DNA from: Epiperipatus broadwayi
Lineage: Eukaryota; Onychophora; Udeonychophora; Euonychophora; Peripatidae
DNA: 64,000 nt
Reading direction: 5' to 3'
Assembly: GCA_028023455.1 (NCBI GenBank)
Contig: JAQFVV010000112.1
Location: forward strand, 4,163,465 to 4,227,464
Positions 36,264 through 47,824 of this stretch are shown here, piece after piece. Position 1 is the first letter of the stretch, and every line of letters starts with the position of its first letter. The position numbers were made by a program, and so were the translations under genes. The notes below the pieces were generated by a model that ran no database searches, had not been told where the DNA came from, and saw nothing but the letters and a program-made list of their open reading frames with translations.

Positions 36264-38635
36264 CATTTCTTTTATAGTAAATGATATGGATTTATTTAGC
36301 TCATTTAATGTTAAAAATAAAATGTTTTACCAATCTATTAGAATGCTCTGATAAATGAAATGTAGTAGATTTAAAAAGTTAAGAGATTATGTTGTATTAT
36401 TTATCCTTGTGTAAACTGTAACTAATGATACTAAATCCCTTTGAATTGTGTTCATACCAATGAAAGAAAAAGTAAATATTTGTTTAACTATTTTTCTATT
36501 TGATCAATAAATATTTTGTTATTTAAATTTGTATTTAGAGTTTCTTCTCTAGCATTCATTTGTGTTCCACACTTCCACACATGCTTACACATTTATTTTA
36601 TTTAATGTGATATAATTGCATTTTTATTTAATTATGATAAATCTCTAGATATGATGATATTGATATCCTTGATTCAAACACTATATAAGATGCCAATTAT
36701 CTACTGATCGTTTTAAAAGGGTTTTGTTATTTAATAATTGTTTAGATGATGAATTGAAATCAAAATGTGCCCGATTTCTTTTATTATCTAACTGCAAGTA
36801 TTTAATTAGGGTATTGTTTGGTTTGTAATATTATTTTCATAGTGTTAAGTAATAATACTGAAGTATAGAAATGTTAGATCAAGCCATACCATAAGTTAAT
36901 TCCCTGAGATCTTCAATTTTAATTCAGATTAGATAATAAATTCATTTAACCAGATTAGATTAGTAAGTAGTTAAAATTTAGTAATGATAGATTTAGTTTG
37001 AGTTTAGATCCAGTGAGTTATACATTACAATTTCTAAAATATTATTTTTTTAATTTTAGTTATTAGTTTAATTGTATAATATGGTAGAGGTTGCTCAGTG
37101 CATATGGATGATGGAGGAGGTTAAATGTAGAGTATAATTAGTTAATTTTAGCTGGTAAAATTTTACCAATTTAATTTTTGTTTAGCATAGAACTTAATAG
37201 ATGTTTATTCCTATTAGTTATAATATTTTCTCCCACATCTAATGTACACCTCTGTATCCCTCAACTGAGTTAGTTTTAGGTGAAAACTTTAATCAAGAGC
37301 CTCATGAGTAAATTTAGGATAAAGTTCGATAGATAATTTATTCTATGATCCATAGAATTGGCGCCCCTGGGTAATTGTTAGTGTTGGTGATAGGTGTGAG
37401 GGGTTACAATATATATGGTAATAACTTTGTATTTATCATTAATTTAGACTGTTACAATCTGAGGTATGGGCTTTTCGGTTACTATATATATAAATGCTAA
37501 TTTATTTACATTTGCACAATTAGGCATCTTTAGTGAATTATCACCATGAACTTTTTTTTTGCTATAATAAATTGATTTTAAACAAAAAATATTTATTTGA
37601 AAAATACACACACATACACAAAACATCTCAAGTTAAAAAAAAGTGCTAAATCAAAGAAGAAAATATTCTTCAATCTACACAATTATACAATAGTGATATT
37701 TTTCTTCCACCCTATGCAGCAGAAGAATGATAAACTTGAGGAATTAAAGGTTTATATCAATGTATTATCTCTCTGTGGAACAGTCAACATATCCTTTTGG
37801 ATGTTCACTCTATTTATTCTATTCCAGATCCATCAATCGTGAATATGAATAATCAATAAATATTAGATGGCTATAAAATATTTCCATCGCCAGATTACTT
37901 TTTGGATATCTGCATTGTTAGTAAAGACTGTGAACTATTCAAATCTATGCATAAGCAACTACTTTTAATTATTTTACAATATCAATCTAATAGTCTGAAA
38001 TTCAAAAACATTCAATGGTTATTTATATTTAACAAAATGAGCTCACTAAAACATATTTACTGGTTTAACGTCAAATCTATATAACTCTACAATTATATTG
38101 GTTTTGCTTCAAAAGTTTATGTTGATTTTAAATTCTAGGCTCTTATACTGATAGCATAAAAGTGTTATGAAGATGGCCACTGGATATACAAATGCAAGAA
38201 ATACAAAGCTTTTCAATGATGAAAGCCAATCCCTAAGATTTATCTGAGATATGGATATAATTGCATTGCCATCTAGTGTCTATTTATTGCTCAAACTTCC
38301 TATAAATGTTTATGGAATAAAGTAAATAGAATGAATTATTGCTTTTAAGAATTAAAAATTCCTAGACTTAAATTTACCTTCCACTTCTCATGCTTGAATT
38401 CACACAATCATCTATTATTTTTTATATCTCTTTTCTAATCATAAAAACTTGGTTTTTACATAATCAGTGAATACAAATTTTTTATCTAATTGGTTTTCTG
38501 TAGAAAATATTGGATTTTCTCTTTTCTATTAAATATTCAAGCCAAGTTCACACAATCATATAGGTCTGACTTTAGTTCAGCAATGAGGTATTATAGTGGA
38601 CAAGTCATTGACTATTCTCTGAAGACAATGCTAAG
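36264..38635. other. AT-rich stretch with a partial tandem-unit copy and a PBS-like word
   Basis: No gene is recognised. At 37402-37490 there is a partial third copy of the 298-bp unit (gttacaatctgaggtatggg, then cttttcggttac). At about 37361-37380 the word ttggcgcccctgggtaattg looks like an LTR-retrotransposon primer-binding site, but no LTR pair accompanies it. Confidence 0.45.
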
Positions 38636-38800
38636 ATTTTTGTGGTGTGATAGTTAGTGTACATGCTTTCCATAATTCAAATTCAAATCAGTTGAACTTT
38701 GAAACTGTCTTAGAATTGTTTTCAGATGAATAGCCATTGCCAATTCATCTAGCCATCATTTATAGGTCAGTGAATTGATATTTACCTATTCTTAACTATA
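38636..38800 (+). repeat. SINE, tRNA-derived family 3
   Basis: An A-box-like gtggtgtgatagttagtgta is followed by a decayed B box (aaattcaaatcag), then a body ending aattcatctagccatcattt and ataggtcagtgaattgatat. The last block is related to gatcaataaatgggtatctg in the SINE at 42848, so the two share a central domain. Cephalopod SINEs with a shared central domain are described in the literature; I cannot confirm the name. Confidence 0.55.
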
Positions 38801-39159
38801 AAACAGAACTCATAGTTTAATGCTGGCTGAGAAGATGACTAAAAATATGTTGATTGCAAAAATAAAAAAGATTGTAATAAGATGTAAGAAGGTTTCATAT
38901 TCCTATGATTACTGTGATTAAGGTCAATTAAATTTCTCTCTCCAAAGATCAGTCAGCAAAAAAAATTGTTTGAAGAGGACTGGTTGCATTATTATTTAGC
39001 AATATTCAATGATTGCTTATATTATGATTTCATGAATTGAAAAAAGATGTCACTATAAAAAAAAAATTAATAATAAATCTAACATTAAAATTATTTTAAA
39101 ATAATCTCTGTTACTTAATACATGAGCGTCGTCTTTGTTTTCACTTTATAACTAATTTT

Positions 39160-39255
39160 TACTTATCGTTATGCAAACAGATTTCTACACAAAAATTCTA
39201 GCCATTTGGCTTTTTTGATATTACACAATGACAATATCATAAAGAGTAGAAGGTG
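39160..39255 (-). repeat. Dispersed repeat related to 27808-27915
   Basis: The minus strand reads tttatgatattgtcattgtg and then ccaaatggctagaatttttg, tgtagaaatc, closely matching the plus-strand copy at 27.8 kb but without a 20-base internal segment. Class unknown. Confidence 0.65.
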
Positions 39256-39691
39256 TCTACAATTGACTTAAACCTGAGGGTTCTAATATATATAGAAGTA
39301 GATCTTATGACAGATCTATATAACTGTACACATGTATTAGATAGCATTCAAAACTTTAAGGTGTTTTGTAATTTCAGGCTGTTAGTTTGACTATTAAAAG
39401 GAGTAAACTTGACTGCTATATGCATAAGGGCATTATTTCCAGTTTTGAATCCTAGTGCTAAATGATAAAGAAAAAAAATCCCCAAACTAGTGAAAGCTGA
39501 CAATAGATGGCTCTTGAATCAGATACAATTAATTGCTTTTAAAAATATTACTAAATGCTTATAGAAATTGTTTTTTTATTATAAGTTGGAAAGAAAGAGA
39601 GAACTCTCTTATTGACTGTAAATTAGATACAAGCTAGTGGGCTCATGCATGCTTTATTTTCTATTTACAATGGAATATAAAAACCTTACTC

Positions 39692-39693
39692 AC
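39692..39693 (-). promoter_or_regulatory. 5' splice site of the EGF exon
   Basis: On the minus strand the exon ends CAG and the intron begins GTGAGTAAGG, a near-perfect donor consensus. Confidence 0.85.
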
Positions 39694-39807
39694 CTGTATA
39701 ACCAGGCTTGCAGACACATACGTATGCACCTATGTGATCTTCACACAGGGAGTTTTTGGGACAAGGATTAGAAGAACAATCATCGATGTTTATTTCACAG
39801 TGTTCTC
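39694..39807 (-). CDS. Single exon encoding a calcium-binding EGF-like module
   Basis: A 114-bp minus-strand exon of 38 codons' length, bounded by a TTTCAG acceptor (after a T-rich tract) and a CAG|GTGAGT donor. Both ends are phase 1, the symmetric arrangement of shuffled EGF exons. It reads [20 protein letters not shown] and then [17 protein letters not shown], with Gly codons split at both borders. The first Cys is C6 of the preceding module; C1-C5 of the next follow with spacing C-x4-C-x5-C-x8-C-x-C. NIDDC and the D-x4-Y pattern fit calcium binding. C-S-S-N-P-C fits the O-glucose consensus, C-E-D...Y-V-C fits Asp hydroxylation and C-KPGY-TG fits O-GlcNAc. The O-fucose consensus is absent. 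The protein is probably an extracellular multi-EGF protein (Notch, Crumbs, Jagged or fibropellin type). Which one cannot be decided from one module. No neighbouring exon was found in the window, so its flanking introns are very long. Confidence 0.9.
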
Positions 39808-39809
39808 CT
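39808..39809 (-). promoter_or_regulatory. 3' splice site of the EGF exon
   Basis: On the minus strand a T-rich tract (attattttttttgtttcag) ends in AG directly before the exon. Confidence 0.85.
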
Positions 39810-42800
39810 GAAACAAAAAAAATAATTAAATTTAAATCAATTATATCACACAAATATTTCTAATTATTCATTCAGTATCAGATTAAATTAATTTAGGTTT
39901 AGCACATAACGAAAAGTTAAAGGTTCTTGAATTAAAATTCACTTCTGGTGATTGAATGATACATAACCTCCTGAGCAACTGAATAATGAATTATTTCATT
40001 ATTTGTTTTACAGTTGCATAATTTAAAAAAATATTAGGAATATACTAATAAACTAAATCTAAACTTGAGATGACAAATAAACTGTATTCGGAATGATCAT
40101 ACAACTCTGGATGATGATTATTTGCTATTGCTTGACCACTGCATTAAAACAGCTTCATTTCTTAATATGCAAATCTAACTTTGAACTGCTGCTTTATAAG
40201 TGGCACTGTAGCATGTTAAGATGAAGATTTCATATTAATTCTGAATAATTATTTTGTTATAAATATTCATAAGAAAATATTTAAAATAAAAACTTTTAGA
40301 GTACTTTCATGGCTATTGCAGTTGTGCATTGTTGATTGACACCACCTAGTGTTTATTAAATTGTATTTAGTGTTGCTTGGTCTTTTTAACAAGAAAACAA
40401 AATGTATTTCATAATCAAATGTATATAATATTTATTTTATAAAGCGCAGACGGTATTGAAATTAAACTGAGAGACTGCAACCTCTCAACCAGATCATAAT
40501 AAGCCTTAAGGTAGACATTATGTATATTATAAATATTATAATACAGAACAATCAATATCTACAGATTCTCTAACCTATTGCTGACCACATAATGTTTACT
40601 CATATGATAGCAACTACTAAAGTTTATATTAATTATTTTGGCCATGATTTTTGGCTATTACTATTTGCTGTTTATATCATGGTAGACTACTAAATCTACA
40701 TTCCATGATGACCATTCTCCAACTAATTTCTAGTCTGCAGTTTTTGTTAGCAAGAAGATAGGATTTACTACATTAGGACCTTCTAGATTCAATGTGGCTT
40801 ATATATGAAAGATATATTGGCTCCATGAGGCCTAGATGCATTAAGTTCAAGCTTTTTTTCTGTCAAAGACCATCATTTAAGCATAACTCTTAAATGAATG
40901 TGGATTTAATAACACTAACCATTGGTATCTATTGATTACTTATGTTTGCATTAGGTAGCCCTGGAGTGGAGTGAAAAAATCTGTGCCTAATAAAAGCTGA
41001 TTACAGATAGAGTATGCCTTCTTAATCTTTATTAGATGTTCTTTTAAATCTTTATCAGACCTTCTAATTTTTTTAATACTTGAAAATTATTGTCTCAATA
41101 AAACAATATAATGTACCCATTCAGGAAGCTTACTTTAAACTTTTTGTTACTCCTACTCAAAGTTTAGCTATTAAATATACTTATGCTATTTTTTACTTAT
41201 TAGTTGGAAAAGCATTCAGAAAATAGTTGTGTTAAAATTCATCTTCAACCAGTTTGAAGCAGTGATCGTACTTATTAAAGAACAGTTTTTCACTTTGATA
41301 TCTAGTAACCATATTTTTATTTCTAAAAGGCTGAACACAAGAAGTAGCTAAAAATCATCAGTTTATTATGACTAGCAGATAGTATTTCAGCATGCATCCA
41401 TAGATGGCTCATGAGTAGAGTCACATAAAATAGATCAATGTTATTAATGAGATTAAAGAAAATCAAACAAGTCACATATTATTGTGTTTCATTATATTTA
41501 TAACTTATTATTCAGAGTAAGTAGATATTCTTTAAAAAAAAAAGCCAAATATCCAATTTTTTTTACTTTTTTGCAAAATGCTTTAAAATAATTTTTAAAA
41601 TTTACTTTTTATTTTAATTTTGAAATATTTTATTATAGAAATATTATATAAATACATTTTAAAACAAATACACCAAAAAAATTAGATTTGAATATCATGC
41701 ACTCAGAAAAATAATTTTTTTTGAGACAGCATTTAGGTTGATAAATATGAACTATAATTGAAATTACAAAAATTGTACTAACCTGTTTTTATTAAATTGC
41801 ATCAAAACAATAATAATAACAACAACAGCAACAAAAAAATCAAGCTGAAGCAAACATGGCTCTGACCTTTATTATTTCATGCTAAAATCAGATTTTTGAC
41901 AACTACTTCTGTTAATTTTTTGAAATCCCAGTTTTATAGCATGACAAAAATAAAATGAAAAATTAAAAGTTTTCTATAGAGCATATATAAATTACAAATT
42001 GGCATTATTTTTGATTTCAGAATCATTTCTTATCAAGATCATTCTGAAAGATATTGTTTTGTACATGAAAATGAAAGTTTTTAATAAATGTATTTTATTT
42101 AATATTTACTTACAGATATGAGCTTTAGACACTTAATAGAAGAGTAACAGAGAGACTTTAGGTCACGAAACAAATTATAGTGAAATATTTATTGAGATAA
42201 ATAAGAAAAGACTGAAAATAAAAATCATGGAAGATAACAGATATTATTTACATAAATAAAAGAAATGATAAGCTGAGATGAATCAGATTGGACATGCCAT
42301 TAGAAAAAATTGAGAATGGGTGGTTGACTAAAGTCTAAATTGGATCCAAGAAAATTGTATAGGATTTAGAAAAACTCTAAATGTAAGATGATTGTGTGAA
42401 ATGTGTAAGTCTGCTGGAGTGATGAATAGAAGAGAAGCTAAGAATGGAAACACTTGATTAACCAAAGATAGAATTTTAATCTGCAGTGAACTAGTAATAA
42501 TGATTCAAAATACTAAATTCTCTAATATTTATTTTAATAAGGTATAATTTTGATCTAATTTTATATTACTATGATAAGTATTTATGATGTGCTTCATAGG
42601 GTCTATGTGTCTCGAAAGTAAACATAAAATTAGGATCCATAGGAGTATAATATTTTCATATGAGTCATGAAGGCTTAATCATATTATAATTATATTTTTA
42701 CTTTTTATATTTAGGACAACAAAATTTATTTTACCAATCAATGCATAACTGGGTTCTATCCTGTAATTAAGAATGACTACATAATCCTTAACTGACCAAC

Positions 42801-42847
42801 AGCGGATGATTAGCTGGGTTGTTTATTTATTATAACCAAATTAAAAA
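39810..42847. other. Presumed intron, no further exon recognised
   Basis: AT-rich sequence on the 5' side of the EGF exon (minus-strand gene). A decayed SINE-like tail (ctcctgagcaactgaataat) lies near 39970-39990. No other Cys-rich exon was found on either strand. Confidence 0.5.
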
Positions 42848-43145
42848 TTTATAGGAGGGCTTTGTGGTACAGATGTAATGCATCTACCTATTATATCTAT
42901 GACCTGGTTCGAATACGAGCTTTGTAAATTTTTTTCGAGATGAATGGAATTTTTGTTTTGGGCATCTAGATTATAGTATTCCGGCTAACCATCCAATGTT
43001 GATCAATAAATGGGTATCTGCTCATCTTTAAGAAAAGGGGTAAAACGAAGATGCATAACTTCTCAAGCCCTCGCAACCTGGCAATTGGTAAACCTGGTCT
43101 TTATCTGAGAGACTGTTGAAAAATCCTTTGTTCTGTAAGCTATAT
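42848..43145 (+). repeat. SINE, tRNA-derived family 3, best-preserved copy
   Basis: A tRNA-like head at about 42854-42925 has an A-box-like ttgtggtacagatgtaatgc and a B box ggttcgaatac (42906-42916). It is followed by a body with gatcaataaatgggtatctg, aaaaggggtaaaacgaagat and cctcgcaacctggcaattgg. The body is clearly less AT-rich and contains CpGs. This layout (Pol III-type head plus conserved central domain plus tail) is that of a SINE. The family name is not asserted. Confidence 0.75.
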
Positions 43146-43308
43146 GTATATTAAAAAGTTGTTTTACATCGTTACTGCTCATATCTGTAAGTTAAGAAGA
43201 TTGCTATACCACTAATTCAATGGATCTAAAAAACTGCATTTTCTTTTAAAATTTTTATAGCCAAAGCAAGCTTTCTTTTATTAATACCATTTTTTTTTTT
43301 ATGTCAAA

Positions 43309-43379
43309 GCGTCGGCCGGGAAACGAACCCGGGACAGTTGTTTGGAAGGCAGCTATGCTGACCACTCGGCCACCAACGC
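43309..43379 (-). pseudogene. tRNA-Gly(TCC)-like pseudogene
   Basis: The 71-nt minus-strand sequence has a complete acceptor stem (GCGTTGG with CCGACGC), a perfect 5-bp T stem (CCGGG/CCCGG) and a TCC anticodon (43344-43346) in a CTTCCAA loop, all as in animal tRNA-Gly(TCC). Three defects argue against function. The D stem does not pair (GCCG against GCAT). The anticodon stem has two C-A mismatches. The T loop is TTCGTTT, so the near-invariant A58 of the B box is lost. On the minus strand it is followed by an A-run (43291-43300 on plus), as in retroposed copies. The flanks TGTCAA and TTTGACA extend the acceptor stem. Confidence 0.8.
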
Positions 43380-43546
43380 TTGACAAAAATACTATTACAA
43401 TCTTACTATACACGAATGTATATTGCATTTTCTAAAAGTACAGTAATTGTTTTTCCATTTAAAATGGAAGAATCTATTATCATATCCGTGTAAAGTTGAA
43501 GAGGAAATTTAGAGAATAATGTTTTATAAATTAATGTAAAAAAATG

Positions 43547-45021
43547 AAAATCTTCCACCATTCTTTTTAAAAATATATAGTCAATACATATCATTCATTA
43601 ATCAATAAATCTTCACCATAATCTTTTTAAAAACTTTTATTTTCATCATATATATTTAAAATCCTTTCAAATTCTTCATATTCCAACGTTTCGATTGTTT
43701 TTAATTACAATCATTTTCAAGGCAAAACTACAAAATACACAGAAATAATTGAATAAATAAAAACACAAATACATCTTATAACTCTATTAAACGTCCTTCT
43801 TTCTATACAATAATAAACATATCATATAAAATAATGTATATATCATGTATTATTTATCTTCCATATATCTTCCGTGTATCTTCCAATAATCCAATCTTCC
43901 AATATACCATTACAAGTTTACTTGATTATTCATAACAAATAAAAATCTTCCACCATTCTTTTTAAAAATATATAGTCAATACATATCATTCATTAATCAA
44001 TAAATCTTCACCATAATCTTTTTAAAAACTTTTATTTTCATCATATATATTTAAAATCCTTTCAAATTCTTCATATTCCAACGTTTCGATTGTTTTTAAT
44101 TACAATCATTTTCAAGGCAAAAATACAAAATACACAGAAATAATTGAATAAATAAAAACACAAATACATCTTATAACTCTATTAAACGTCCTTCTTTCTA
44201 TACAATAATAAACATATCATATAAAATAATGTATATATCATGTATTATTTATCTTCCATATATCTTCCGTGTATCTTCCAATAATCCAATCTTCCAATAT
44301 ACCATTACAAGTTTACTTGATTATTCATAACAAATAAAAATCTTCCACCATTCTTTTTAAAAATATATAGTCAATACATATCATTCATTAATCAATAAAT
44401 CTTCACCATAATCTTTTTAAAAACTTTTATTTTCATCATATATATTTAAAATCCTTTCAAATTCTTCATATTCCAACGTTTCGATTGTTTTTTTTGCCTT
44501 GAAAATGATTGTAATTAAAAACAATCGAAACGTTGGAATATGAAGAATTTGAAAGGATTTTAAATATATATGATGAAAATAAAAGTTTTTAAAAAGATTA
44601 TGGTGAAGATTTATTGATTAATGAATGATATGTATTGACTATATATTTTTAAAAAGAATGGTGGAAGATTTTTATTTATGAATAATCAAGTAAACTTGTA
44701 ATGGTATATTGGAAGATTGGATTATTGGAAGATACACGGAAGATATATGGAAGATAAATAATACATGATATATACATTATTTTATATGATATGTTTATTA
44801 TTGTATAGAAAGAAGGACGTTTAATAGAGTTATAAGATGTATTTGTGTTTTTATTTATTCAATTATTTCTGTGTATTTTGTAGTTTTGCCTTGAAAATGA
44901 TTGTAATTAAAAACAATCGAAACGTTGGAATATGAAGAATTTGAAAGGATTTTAAATATATATGATGAAAATAAAAGTTTTTAAAAAGATTATGGTGAAG
45001 ATTTATTGATTAATGAATGAT
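43547..45021. repeat. Tandem-plus-inverted array of a 395-bp unit, flanked by 13-bp direct repeats
   Basis: Forward units start with the marker tcttccaccattc at 43551, 43947 and 44341, giving periods of 396 and 394. The third unit stops at about 44490 and the array flips, with about 1.3 inverted units running to 45021. The arms are over 500 bp and nearly identical. The same 13 bases, ATGTAAAAAAATG, stand at 43534-43546 and 45022-45034. Up to four of these may belong to the unit, so the duplication is 9-13 bp. The block therefore entered as one piece. Each unit carries a gattgt/acaatc hairpin followed by GAAACGTTGG on the minus-sense strand, resembling part of Penelope-type hammerheads. Confidence 0.93.
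44887..44935 (+). ncRNA. Hammerhead-like motif in the 395-bp unit
   Basis: The sequence reads GCC, TTGAAAAT, a hairpin GATTGT-(8 nt)-ACAATC, then GAAACGTTGG. The hairpin followed by GAAACGTTGG is very like the 3' half of hammerheads in Penelope-like elements, with the short AC/GT helix III. The 5' core is TTGAAAA rather than CTGATGA, and helix I is nearly absent. It is at best a degenerate ribozyme. Equivalent copies lie at about 43681-43725 (minus), 44077-44120 (minus) and 44495-44535 (plus). Confidence 0.4.
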
Positions 45022-45034
45022 ATGTAAAAAAATG

Positions 45035-46157
45035 CTAATCGTCTTTTTTTTTGTTCTTCGAAATTTTTTTTACTAGTATCTGGCATATAGTCAATTTTAC
45101 TTTATTTCTTTTTATTATTGAAAATTTTATTGCCTTTTATAAAGACATCTCCCTCGTCTCTATTTCACGAAAGAAATGCTCCCACGAGGTCTATATTTAC
45201 ACACACATATATATTACATCGGTATGTTTATAATATTGAAATTGTAAATTACAATTTATTGCGTAATATATATGTATGATGTAAATAAACTTGAATGTGT
45301 AATTTGAGAATTTTGTATTATGATAAACTTTAGGAATTTGTTTTTATTCTTAAAAATATTTCCTATTATATATTATATTTTGGATTAAAAAAAAAAACAA
45401 AAAAACACAGTATATAAAGTGTTAATAAAATTTTCCTCCGTCTTCATCTTCAGCATTTATCCCCATCATCTATTTTAAAAGCCATTTTTTGTCAGATCCA
45501 TTACAATATTTGGGTGGTAACTTCACAAGCATGTTCCCATTTATCAAACTAAATAAACTCCAAACCAGATTACGAATTTTAAATCAACAGGTGAGTTTTT
45601 TAACTCTTTATTTTCTGTGGGAAGAGAAAAAATATTTTTATAATATATTCTAATAACTCGACAATTTAAAGCCTATCCAATAATAATAAATGTAACTGCT
45701 AATAAATCAGGTAACAAAGGTAAACAACAAACCGATAACGTGTTATTCAGCGCAAATACCAACAATAATTTATTTCATTCTTCATTCATTTCTAGTGGTT
45801 TTGTAGTTATTGATTATACATGACGTCATCCATACAAACATCGTCTTTAACCAGTCCTTAAAGTTTTCAATTTTCCTAATTAATTTTCAGCGCTTTCCAT
45901 TCAACTTCAAAATTGTAAAGATTAAAATAATAAAGAAAGGTATGACCAGTTACTCCTGGAGGTCAAATGACATTTGAATATTCAAGCGATAGGTTAAGCA
46001 GAACAAATTCACTCACAATCAATTTCTTTCAACTCATAATTGAGCCAGTAGTCTTAAGACTACTTGATCCCGGTGCTAAACCCACCCAAGCTATGTTATA
46101 TATAAGGACACAATATTTTTTGTTTACTGTTTTCTTACTCTATATCTTCAAAGAACC
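45035..46157. other. No confirmed gene; possible plus-strand exon at 45454-45590
   Basis: AT-rich sequence with one candidate exon discussed in the findings. A TGACGTCA word occurs at 45821-45828. A 67-codon open frame (45967-46170) overlaps repeat-like sequence and is not called. Confidence 0.4.
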
Positions 46158-46286
46158 ATGTATGGTTTAGTGCAGTAGTAGACACCTAAAATTAAAGATC
46201 CTTGGGTCCTGATACCTTGGTCATTTCTCGTGCTGAAATTTCTTATGATTCCTGAGCAAAAAAAGTCATTCAGTTTTATTTACTTA
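46158..46286 (+). repeat. SINE-like repeat, tRNA-derived family 1
   Basis: Starts with an A-box-like tatggtttagtgcagtagta. A decayed B box (ccttgggtcctgatacc) follows. It ends with the family tail ttcttatgattcctgagcaa, then aaagtcattcagttttattt. Confidence 0.65.
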
Positions 46287-47824
46287 TATCATTAAATTTT
46301 TTTTTTTTTTGATAAATTTAATCTGATCACAGTTTGATCAAAGTAAGACTTTATTATGTAACATTTGAGCATCAAAATAACAAATTGAGTACTCGCTAAT
46401 AGAGCAATATTATTGAGTGATAATAGGATCGTTGGTCATATTTTGTCTCTGCTGACTGCCCACTTAGCACAATTTACTATAGCTTCTTAATGATAGAATT
46501 ATATTGTAAAGTCACATTGATTCTTTCATCATTAAAAAATTTGTTAAAGGTTTTGTTAGAATTGTATTTTTACAAGGTAGAAAGAAAAGAAGAGTTGAAA
46601 AAATAAGACTAGTAATGACATATTAATGAAAAGAAAAAGGATAAAATAATATCATATATTGGTAATTTCAAGTGAGAGACAAAATAGTTTGAATATGTAC
46701 TTCAAGGCAATGGTATTATAAAAGATACGTAGGAAAAAACTGTAGAGAATAGAAATAAAAATATGAAAAGAAGAAAAGGGTCAACTAATGAAGAACAGTA
46801 GCTATGAATATTTGAGAAAAAGAACAAAGATTGGAAAAGTTGAAATGTGAGACCTGCATTTTGAAAAAAAACTTTATTTGAAATTGCATACTCTATTTTG
46901 CTTGAAAATATTCCCAATAATTGACAGTAAAATGAGAAAAATGTATTCTTAACAAATGTAAATGTTATCAATCAGTATTAGAGAATAACATCTTTTAATA
47001 AAGAAAATAAAAACATGTCTAGAGCTATAAGAACAAATCAAAGAAATAATTATATAGGGTAAGAAAAGGTGAAAATTGTACTTTATGAAAATGAAATATG
47101 AAGAGTCAAATAGAAGGCAGAGCATATTTTTTTTTTTGCATGACCCCTTTAAATCTTTAAACTACATTTTGAGAGATTTTTTTTTTAATTTGTTAAAACT
47201 GAATAAAAATTTTAGTTGTTGGTTCCAGAATTATCTTTTTATAAAACTGATAATGATGATAGATGTTTATTTACATATAAGATACAAATAATATATTTTC
47301 TAAACACATTATGTGAGCTGGGACTAATAATAACTTCTTAAGATCTACATAGAAATCAGCCGAGAAGAAAGTAGTTTTGAGTTTTGCAAAACCATATCAT
47401 GTAAAAAACTATTTATTAAAACACTTTGTTATTAAATTAAAAGTGGACAAGCTGATCAATCTGTATATATTAAAAATTGTTTTACATGTGAAGATTAATT
47501 TGTATATATTAGCATACATCAACAATACTATAAAATTTCTAACTCTTCAGCTATAAATATGAGGTTAAAAGACCTTGTAAGTGCTAGGCCTGATATTTAA
47601 TTTTGATATTTCTAACTTCAAGGAGTATTCAAAGCACGGCTTAATTACTAAATTAAAAGCAAAAAAAATATTTATAAAATAGTCTAGTGATATTGGCTGG
47701 GTTTGAACATTCTGGTTACAATTAAGATACTCTGCTCTAAATTGACCTTTAATCTTGTTTATGCTAATAAATATGTGTTTATTACTATTCATCAGTATAA
47801 CATTCTCAAGGATGTATAATAATG
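46287..47824. other. No recognised gene
   Basis: AT-rich, with T-runs at 46297-46310 and 47130-47138. Short open frames of up to 89 codons are low-complexity. Confidence 0.5.

Noticed and set aside
43295-43386. Functional tRNA-Gly gene
   Set aside because: D stem unpaired, two anticodon-stem mismatches and loss of A58 in the B box make function unlikely.
45821-45828. Perfect CRE palindrome TGACGTCA as a promoter element
   Set aside because: A single 8-mer with no nearby TATA box, CpG enrichment or recognised first exon. Chance is sufficient.
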